Source: Nocardia panacis (GTDB lineage: Bacteria > Actinomycetota > Actinomycetes > Mycobacteriales > Mycobacteriaceae). From it: a stretch of DNA of 64,000 nt. Every line of letters begins with the position of its first letter. Positions within the stretch are counted from its first letter, which is position 1. Position numbers and translations under genes: made by a program. The notes beneath the pieces are model-generated. The model saw nothing but the letters and a program-made list of their open reading frames with translations, was not told the origin of the DNA and did no database searches. Positions 58,218-64,000 of this stretch are shown here, one piece after another. The stretch is from the NCBI RefSeq assembly GCF_003598715.1, contig NZ_QZFU01000010.1:62001-126000 (forward strand). Direction: 5' to 3'.

Positions 58218-59323
58218 GCGCGACGGACACCACCATTTCCGGCTCCCGCATTCGCTCGTGGTCGACCCGACTGCTGCCGTATCTCGGTGCCGCGCAGGGT
58301 TGTATCGGCCTGCTGCTGGTCATCGCGGTGGGCATCCTGACCAAGGGGCAATACTTCTGGAACCAGACCAACCTGACCAATGCCATCACCGCGTTCTCCT
58401 CGCGCGGCATCCTCGCCGTCGGTGTCACCCTGGTCATCCTGACCGCAGGAATCGATCTTTCGGTCGGGTCGGTGCTGGGGATCGGTTCGATGACCGCCGC
58501 CATGCTGCTGGTGCACCACGATCTCACCCCGTGGCTGATCGTCCCGGCCTGCGCGCTGGTCGGCGCGGTCTTCGGGCTGTGCAATGGGTTGGGCACCACG
58601 GTTTTCCGGATTCAATCCTTCGTCATGACGCTGGCGATGCTGTCCATCGTGCGCGGGATCGACCGGCAGATCTCGGGCAATGTGGCCCTCGGCACGGCGG
58701 TCGCCGACGAGAACGGGCAGCCCACCGCGCAGGCCGCGCGGTTCGCACTGCTCGGCACACCGGGTCACACCCTGTTCCAAGGCACCTGGCTGCCGCTGTT
58801 CGGCCGCGCCGGAATCGGCTATCCCGTCTTGGCTTTCGTCGCCGTCTGCATTGTCTTCCAGGTGCTGCTCACCAAGACGCGATTCGGCAGGCACATCTAT
58901 GCCGTCGGCGGAAACCCCACGGCGGCCCGGCTTTCCGGTGTCAATGTGACGCTGGTGGTGGTCGCCGTGTTCACGCTGTCCGGGATGCTGGCCGGGTTCG
59001 CCGGACCGATCGACGCGGCCTACAGCGCCTCGGCGGATCCGCTCGCGGGCACCGGCTACGAACTGGACGCGATCGCCGCCGCCGTTATCGGCGGGGCGGG
59101 CCTGGCGGGCGGGAAGGGCACCATCACCGGCACTTTCGTCGGCGCGCTCATTCTCACGCTGCTCGACAATGTGTTGGGGCTCAACGCGATCAACACCAAC
59201 GCGCAACTGATCATCAAAGGGTTGATCGTCATTGTCGCGGTGGTGCTGCAACGGCCCCAATTCTTTCGCGACCTCGCCGAACCCGTCCTCCGGCTGGTGC
59301 GCCGCCCGCCACCGCCCTCTTGA
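58214..59323 (+). CDS. Ribose-type ABC transporter permease (second system)
   Basis: A 369-residue RbsC-type membrane protein with LTAGIDLSVGSVLGIGSMTAAML, GLCNGLGTTVFRIQSFVMTLAMLSIVRGIDRQISG, RFGRHIYAVGGNPTAARLSGVNV and YELDAIAAAVIGGAGLAGGKGTITGTF, and about ten hydrophobic segments. An insert of about 30 residues (VALGTAVADENGQPTAQAARFALLG) is longer than in RbsC. It is coupled to the ATPase gene (ATGA) and followed 26 bases later by the binding-protein gene. Confidence 0.9.
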   Translation: MSATDTTISGSRIRSWSTRLLPYLGAAQGCIGLLLVIAVGILTKGQYFWNQTNLTNAITAFSSRGILAVGVTLVILTAGIDLSVGSVLGIGSMTAAMLLVHHDLTPWLIVPACALVGAVFGLCNGLGTTVFRIQSFVMTLAMLSIVRGIDRQISGNVALGTAVADENGQPTAQAARFALLGTPGHTLFQGTWLPLFGRAGIGYPVLAFVAVCIVFQVLLTKTRFGRHIYAVGGNPTAARLSGVNVTLVVVAVFTLSGMLAGFAGPIDAAYSASADPLAGTGYELDAIAAAVIGGAGLAGGKGTITGTFVGALILTLLDNVLGLNAINTNAQLIIKGLIVIVAVVLQRPQFFRDLAEPVLRLVRRPPPPS

Positions 59324-59349
59324 TCCATCTCTGCGCAGAGGAGTTAGCA

Positions 59350-60351
59350 GTGTCTTCCCGTAACTTCGCCGGGGCGTTGCCCCGTCGCCTCGCCGGTGCG
59401 CTGCTGGCGCTGAGCACCGCGGCCGCGTTCGGCTCGGCCTGCGCCGCCGAACCGCCGAACGCCTCCGGGTCGGGCAAACAGTTCGTGGTCGGCTATTCGC
59501 AGTCCAACAATGCCGAACCCTATCGGGCGCAACTGAATCTGCAATTGCAGTACTTCGCCAAACAGCATCCCGACCTGAAGTTGCTGCCCATCACCGACGC
59601 GCACCAGGACAGCGCGACCCAGGTCAGCCAGGTGCAGAACTTCATCCAGCAGAAGGTCGACGCGCTGATCGTCTCGCCTAACGAGCCCGCACCGCTCACG
59701 GCGGCGGTGCAGCAGGCATGCGCGGCGCATATCCCGGTCGTCGTCCTGGATCGCAGTATCAACACCGACTGCTACACGGCCTTCATCGGCGGCGACAACT
59801 ACGCCATCGGCAAACTCGCGGGCCAGGCCGCGCTGCAGGCACTTCCGAACGGCGGCAGCGTGGTCGAACTGCGCGGCATCCTGTCCGATCAGCCGCAGAT
59901 CGATCGCGATCAGGGTTTCCGCGACGGGATCGCGGGCCACGACATCACCATCGTCGACCAGCAGGAGGCCAAGTGGCTCAAGGCCAATGCCACCACCATC
60001 ACCCAGCAGTGGCTGGCCAAGGGCGACAAGATCGACCTGGTCTACGCGCACAACGACGATATGGCGCTCGGCGCGCAGCTCGCCATCGCGGGTGCGGGCC
60101 GGTCGATTCCGATCATCGGCATCGACGGACTGGCCATTCCCACCGGCGGCATCCGCGCCGTCCAGAATGGCCAGTTGCTCACCACCTTCGTCTACCCGAC
60201 CTGCGCCGAACAGGCCGCCGATACGGTGGAGAGGATCCTGCACCACCAAGCCGTCGACAAGAAGCAGGCGCTGCCGACCACTCAGGTCACCAAAGACAAT
60301 GCCGCACAGCTTTATCAGCAGAACGACATGTCCGGTAAGGTCGGCAAGTAG
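59350..60351 (+). CDS. ABC transporter sugar-type binding protein (second system)
   Basis: A 333-residue secreted protein. After an arginine-rich N-terminus and hydrophobic segment (LAGALLALSTAAAFGSACAAE) a cysteine sits where a lipid anchor would be, but the residue three before it is Gly rather than Leu, so the lipobox is imperfect; cleavage after ACA is possible. The type 1 binding fold is clear: KQFVVGYSQSNNAEPYRAQLN, DALIVSPNEPAPLTAAVQQAC, VVVLDRSINTDCYTAFIGGDNYAIGKLAG and YAHNDDMALGAQLAI. The GTG at 59350 has GAGGAG upstream. It completes the ATPase-permease-binder operon. Confidence 0.88.
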   Translation: MSSRNFAGALPRRLAGALLALSTAAAFGSACAAEPPNASGSGKQFVVGYSQSNNAEPYRAQLNLQLQYFAKQHPDLKLLPITDAHQDSATQVSQVQNFIQQKVDALIVSPNEPAPLTAAVQQACAAHIPVVVLDRSINTDCYTAFIGGDNYAIGKLAGQAALQALPNGGSVVELRGILSDQPQIDRDQGFRDGIAGHDITIVDQQEAKWLKANATTITQQWLAKGDKIDLVYAHNDDMALGAQLAIAGAGRSIPIIGIDGLAIPTGGIRAVQNGQLLTTFVYPTCAEQAADTVERILHHQAVDKKQALPTTQVTKDNAAQLYQQNDMSGKVGK

Positions 60352-60366
60352 CAGGCGCCGCGGTCA

Positions 60367-61353
60367 TCAGGTGTCGACCGGAGTGAGCAGCCGTTCGGGT
60401 TCGGGTTCGGGCTCCGGCGCGCGATCGGCCATATTCAGCCCCACCGCACAGGCCACGATCACCGCGCCACCGATCATGCCGCCCACCGTCGGCACCTGTC
60501 GATAGAACAGCAATCCGAACAGCAGCCCCCAAACGCATTCCAGGGTCAGCAAATTGCCGCCGTGCACCGGATCGACCCGGTCGAAACCGTAATTGATCAG
60601 GAATACATTGGCCACGTTGAGCAGTCCGGCCACACCGACCGCGGCCCACAGCAGACCGGCCGACCCGTGCACCGCCAACCGGGGCAGCCCCTCCCCCTGC
60701 AGCAGCGACGTGATCGCCACGCCCAGCGCACCGAAACCGACGGTGAGCGCGGTGATCTCATGATTGTTGAGATGGCCGCCGTGCCAATCGCGCCCCAGAT
60801 AGCTGAACGAGATGGCCACCATCGCGACCAGCGCGATCACATTGCCGCGATTCATCGACAGCAGCGCGCCGCCCGAGCCGAATCCCGACAGCAGGGCCAC
60901 CCCGACCACCGAACCGCCCAGAAAGCCGATGCGCGCCACCGTGACTCGCGCTCGGCGCAGCAGCAGACCCAGCGCCGAGACCAACGGCAGCGCCGCGATG
61001 AAGGACACATCACTGACCGAGGTCAGCGTGGCCGCCTTCGAAAACAGCGTGGTCCCAATGACATACAGCAGCGCGGCGCGCGCCGCGATCACCAACAGTT
61101 CACGGGGACCCGCGCGCAGCACCGCGCGCCAGCGGATCCACCGGCCGAAAGCGACCACCGCGATGAGGAAGGCCGCGCAGGAGCGAAGATAGACCTGCTG
61201 GGTGATGGTGAACCCGCTGTCGAGGTAGCGCGCGAAAACCGTGTTCATCGCGAACGATGCGGTCAACAGCACCAGTGCCCCGACGCCCCGCAGATCGATG
61301 ACCTGGTTGCGACGAATGATCATGGACCCGTCTATGCCACTGTAAGTACTCAC
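60367..61353 (-). CDS. DMT-superfamily (EamA) transporter
   Basis: A 328-residue membrane protein with ten hydrophobic helices in two EamA repeats, for example LVLLTASFAMNTVFARYL, LLYVIGTTLFSKAATLTSVSDVSFIAALPLVSALGLL and a late LTLECVWGLLFGLLFYRQVPTVGGMIGGAVIVACAVGL. These proteins usually export metabolites or amino acids. The GTG at 61353 has AAGGGTGG upstream; an ATG ten codons in (61323) is possible. It is divergent from the XRE regulator gene, which may control it. Confidence 0.85.
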   Translation of the reverse strand: MSTYSGIDGSMIIRRNQVIDLRGVGALVLLTASFAMNTVFARYLDSGFTITQQVYLRSCAAFLIAVVAFGRWIRWRAVLRAGPRELLVIAARAALLYVIGTTLFSKAATLTSVSDVSFIAALPLVSALGLLLRRARVTVARIGFLGGSVVGVALLSGFGSGGALLSMNRGNVIALVAMVAISFSYLGRDWHGGHLNNHEITALTVGFGALGVAITSLLQGEGLPRLAVHGSAGLLWAAVGVAGLLNVANVFLINYGFDRVDPVHGGNLLTLECVWGLLFGLLFYRQVPTVGGMIGGAVIVACAVGLNMADRAPEPEPEPERLLTPVDT

Positions 61354-61510
61354 GGGGCCACCCTTGCACGCAGTGCGCGCAGGTCGCCCGGAATCCTCGA
61401 CGCGCGCCCGCTGCGGAGATACCGTCGAGACAACGGGTTGTGCGGGTGCGGCGCAGCCCATCCCCATCCGGCCTATCGCAGTAGGCCACATCATCGATCT
61501 GGAGACAAAC

Positions 61511-62761
61511 GTGGACAGCCGGCACAGCCTCGCGTGCGGCCGGGATATCGCGCGCGAATTAGCGACGGCGGGGGGCTCGGATTGGGAGGCGGCGCAGGCG
61601 ATTCGCGCGCGCTGCGGCGTCTCCGCGCTGCGCGCGCATCGGATGGCGCGCGGCTACACCCTCACCGAGGTGGCCCGCCGTTTGCAGCAGGTGCTCACCG
61701 ACCGCGGCATCGCGTGCTCCGGACTGTCCCACCAAAGCGTTTCCCGGTGGGAAACCGGACTCGACATGCCCTCCTACCAATTCCTGGACGCGCTGTGCAG
61801 GCTGTATCGGACCAGACCCGATCGGCTCGGATTCGGCAGCGACTACAGCGGATCCGACGAACCCGCCCCCGCGCGGCGCGGACTGCCCAGCACCGCCGGT
61901 GCGACGGTGCGCGCGCTCGAGGAGGGTGTCGAGCGCAGCGGCAGACTCGTCTACATACTTCCCCCTTCGGAGTACATTCCGGCCCGCATTCGGGAACTGG
62001 CGACAGTGCAGCAGTTGCTGCTCGGCGAACATTCGGCCGAAACACAGCGCAGGCTGCGCCGAGTGGAGGCGCTGCTGGCCGGATTCGTCGCCTTCCGCCT
62101 CAATGACGTCGCCGATATGCACGACACCTTCCCGTGGTTCTACAAGTCGCGCCGGGCCGCGCGCCGCGCGGAGGATCCCGCGCTGGAAGCCTGGCTGCAC
62201 GGACATCTCGCGCACGGTCACGAATGCTATCGCCACGCTCTGGACCAGGGCCTCGCCGCCGCCCGCTCGGCACAGACCGGCGACGGCGACAAGGCAAGCG
62301 CCGCCAGGGTGTTCGGGCTGGTGGTCGAGGCGGGCATTCAGGCCCGCATCGGGCGGCGACGCGAAGCGCTCACCGCGCTCTCGGCCGCCGACCGCATGTT
62401 CGAGGCGCTACCGCCCCGTGCCACCGCCGAGGACAATATCGGCACGTCGGAATACATTCTGCGCTGGCATCAATCCCACGCGTTGAGTTCGATCGGCGAG
62501 TGGCGTGCGGCCGAGGAGATTCGCGGGCGGGTACTGGAACTGCCCATGGCGCACCGCGATCAGGTCGGCCGCGCACTGCTCGACCTGGATATGGCCGCGC
62601 TACTGGAACGCCGAGGTGAACTCGATCGCGCCGCCACCCTGATCCGCCAGGTCTGGCATCGCCTGCCCACCGAATTACGGGTCGGGCAGGTGCGACGCAA
62701 TGTGTCCCAGTTGGTGATCGCACTGCCGAATCGGGTGCGCGAGAACATCTTCGAACACTGA
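61511..62761 (+). CDS. XRE-family regulator with a long C-terminal helical domain
   Basis: A 416-residue protein. The helix-turn-helix covers about 37-95 (LRAHRMARGYTLTEVARRLQQVLTDRGIACSGLSHQSVSRWETGLDMPSYQFLDALCRLY). The remainder is alpha-helical with TPR-like pairs (VFGLVVEAGIQARIGRRREALTALSAADRMF, ALLDLDMAALLERRGELDRAATLIRQVWHRL), as in actinomycete developmental/antibiotic XRE regulators. The GTG at 61511 follows GGAG. It is divergent from the DMT transporter gene. Confidence 0.85.
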   Translation: MDSRHSLACGRDIARELATAGGSDWEAAQAIRARCGVSALRAHRMARGYTLTEVARRLQQVLTDRGIACSGLSHQSVSRWETGLDMPSYQFLDALCRLYRTRPDRLGFGSDYSGSDEPAPARRGLPSTAGATVRALEEGVERSGRLVYILPPSEYIPARIRELATVQQLLLGEHSAETQRRLRRVEALLAGFVAFRLNDVADMHDTFPWFYKSRRAARRAEDPALEAWLHGHLAHGHECYRHALDQGLAAARSAQTGDGDKASAARVFGLVVEAGIQARIGRRREALTALSAADRMFEALPPRATAEDNIGTSEYILRWHQSHALSSIGEWRAAEEIRGRVLELPMAHRDQVGRALLDLDMAALLERRGELDRAATLIRQVWHRLPTELRVGQVRRNVSQLVIALPNRVRENIFEH

Positions 62762-62793
62762 GCCGGCCCGCTCGAATCGAATAGCGCCAGGCC

Positions 62794-63378
62794 CTAGCCC
62801 GCGAGCCAGGCGCGAATCCAATCGCGGGCGATGCGGCGGGCGCGGTCCGGGGAAACTCGGGTCGGGCCGGTGAGCACCGCCATGGACAGGCCGTCGAGCA
62901 GGGCGAGCAGTTCGGCGGCGGCATCGCGGGATTCGGCGAGGCGACCCCGGTTGGTGCGGGCCAGCAGGCGGGCGAAGATCACCTCGGATTCGCGGCGATG
63001 CTCGCTGTGCAGTTCGGCGATGCGGCGGTCATGGGTGGCGCGGGTGGACATGGCCAGCGCCAACCGCGAGAGCCGGTCCTCGGGACTGGGCGGCAGCAGC
63101 GCCTCGATGCGGCCGATCAACTGTTCGCGCGGACCGAGTTCGGCGATACCCCCCTGGCGCACGCGCAGATTCGTCTGGGCGTGATGCCAGGCACACACCA
63201 GCAGATCGGTCTTGGTCGCGAAGTGGTACTGGACCGTGCCGATGGACACATTGGCGCGGGCGGCCAGATCGCGAATGCTGACCCCCTCGATCCCGGTTTC
63301 GGCAATGGCGTCGGACAGCCGATCCAGCAACTGACCGCGCCGGTCGAGGACACGGGTTGCGGCGGGTCGAACAGCCAT
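62794..63378 (-). CDS. TetR-family regulator
   Basis: A 194-residue protein: RGQLLDRLSDAIAETGIEGVSIRDLAARANVSIGTVQYHFATKTDLLVCAWHHA forms the DNA-binding domain, followed by a BetI-like C-terminal domain (LIGRIEALLPPSPEDRLSRLALAMSTRATHDRRIAELHSEHR). VSIGTVQYHF is the recognition helix typical of BetI/YcdC-type TetR proteins. No palindromic operator is evident beside it. The ATG at 63378 is preferred over 63459. Confidence 0.82.
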   Translation of the reverse strand: MAVRPAATRVLDRRGQLLDRLSDAIAETGIEGVSIRDLAARANVSIGTVQYHFATKTDLLVCAWHHAQTNLRVRQGGIAELGPREQLIGRIEALLPPSPEDRLSRLALAMSTRATHDRRIAELHSEHRRESEVIFARLLARTNRGRLAESRDAAAELLALLDGLSMAVLTGPTRVSPDRARRIARDWIRAWLAG

Positions 63379-63556
63379 CGAACTGCGCTCCTCTCCTGCG
63401 TCGAGGCACCACCGTACCGCCGCGAACACCCAGCGTGTTCCCAGCGGCGGGACGGTCAATAGCGCTGCGCGGCACCGTAATTGCCGGGCAGAAATCGAAC
63501 CTGTCGGTGGGCTCGCCTACTTTGAACGCCATCGCGACCCCCAACGGGAGGCAAAC

Positions 63557-64000
63557 ATGGTCTCGAATCCGATTGCGGATCCACCGGATCCGACCCAACT
63601 GGCCGTCCTCGGCGTGCTGCCCGCCGTCGCCCCGCGCAAACTGGCCAAGGTGCCCTTCGTGGAACTGGCCGACGGCAGGTTGCAGGGCGTGGTGTCCAGC
63701 GGCTCCGACCTCGCGCGCGTCTATGTGGCCTCGATCACCGCGAGCAGCCACGGACTCAGTTGCAGCACCAACAACAATCGCCCCTGCGGCGGCCTCAACG
63801 GCGGCTACGCCTGCAAACATCTGGATTCGCTCGTCGCCGAGGCGGTGCTGCAATACGGTCACCAGCGGGTGGCCCGCTACCTGCGCGTCGAGGTTCCGGA
63901 GGGAGAACCGATCATGAGTCACCTGAACGGCGCCCGCGACCCCGCGCCCGCCGCGGCGGTCTTCAGCCGGTTCCTCAGGCACCTGTCCTACCTGGAGCTA
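63557..64000 (+). CDS. Hypothetical protein with a Cys/His cluster, 5' part (runs off the window)
   Basis: 148 codons are open from the ATG at 63557, preceded by CGGGAGG. The start MVSNPIADPPDPTQLAVLGVLPAVAPRKLAKVPFVELADG is followed by LSCSTNNNRPCGGLNGGYACKHLDSLVAEAV. The C-x7-C-x8-C-x-H spacing, especially the CKH end, recalls a SWIM-type or other small zinc-binding site. I do not recognise the whole protein, and its length is unknown because it continues past the edge. Confidence 0.7.
   Translation, partial: MVSNPIADPPDPTQLAVLGVLPAVAPRKLAKVPFVELADGRLQGVVSSGSDLARVYVASITASSHGLSCSTNNNRPCGGLNGGYACKHLDSLVAEAVLQYGHQRVARYLRVEVPEGEPIMSHLNGARDPAPAAAVFSRFLRHLSYLEL

Noticed and set aside
58066-60351. 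A 761-codon plus-strand frame ending in the second ABC binding protein, suggesting a permease-binder fusion
   Set aside because: The permease is read in another frame with clear transmembrane motifs. The binder has its own GTG, ribosome site and signal peptide at 59350.

Overview
The window looks like chromosome of a GC-rich actinomycete of the Corynebacteriales/Mycobacteriales type, most likely Nocardia or a close relative. The reasons are high GC with G/C-ending codons, frequent GTG/TTG starts after strong purine-rich ribosome sites, dense overlapping ATGA gene junctions, an Rv3235-type protein otherwise typical of mycobacteria and nocardiae, and many IclR-, AraC- and TetR-regulated catabolic operons. 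The genus is an inference. No tRNA, rRNA, phage gene, transposase or CRISPR array was seen.

Layout. Positions 1-4.2 kb hold part of the beta-ketoadipate pathway, all on the minus strand: two 3-oxoadipate CoA-transferase-type subunits, a PcaR-like IclR regulator, an amidase, a broken LysR gene and the start of catC. From 4.3 to 11.5 kb there are a FAD oxidoreductase, a gamma-glutamyltransferase-like enzyme, a repeat-preceded ATPase/nuclease-like gene and asnB. From 11.5 to 17.8 kb there is a catabolic operon of unknown substrate (two NTF2-like proteins, two SDRs, a KstD-like flavoprotein, an MHS transporter) facing its own IclR gene. From 17.9 to 22 kb lies the homogentisate operon (hmgA, an unrecognised gene, fahA) facing a second IclR gene. 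From 22 to 24.1 kb lies a TetR-P450-ferredoxin unit. From 24.1 to 31.2 kb there are miscellaneous genes, including a second repeat-preceded ATPase/nuclease-like gene. From 31.3 to 44.7 kb come alcohol and aldehyde oxidation genes, a MoaF/NTF2/SDR operon, a ribose-type ABC transporter whose binding-protein gene sits 4-5 kb from its ATPase gene, and a TetR pair. From 44.8 to 50.9 kb is a homoprotocatechuate (3,4-dihydroxyphenylacetate) meta-cleavage operon with an AraC regulator. From 50.9 to 56.4 kb are an aldehyde dehydrogenase, an IclR regulator and protocatechuate ortho-cleavage genes pcaHGB-C. From 56.6 to 60.4 kb is a second ribose-type ABC transporter. The right edge carries a DMT exporter, an XRE regulator, a TetR regulator and a partial gene.

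How the parts fit. Three central aromatic routes (protocatechuate/catechol to beta-ketoadipate, homoprotocatechuate, homogentisate) are represented along with peripheral dehydrogenases, uptake systems and regulators. The cis-regulatory signals are unusually readable. A 15-base IclR-type palindrome is shared exactly by two loci. A five-copy array of related sites lies before hmgA. A 38-base element is shared by the divergent SDR/ABC-permease promoter and the distant binding-protein promoter. TTYCATT dyads bracket the pca IclR gene, and symmetric TetR sites lie before the P450 gene and beside the second TetR gene.

The best candidates for something undescribed are two unrelated-looking P-loop ATPase genes, each with a C-terminal D...ExK nuclease-like motif and each preceded by a strictly periodic tandem array (22-bp period, five units; 23-bp period, nine units). 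Signs of gene decay include a pcaD/pcaL remnant between pcaB and pcaC and two LysR genes reduced to their DNA-binding ends.
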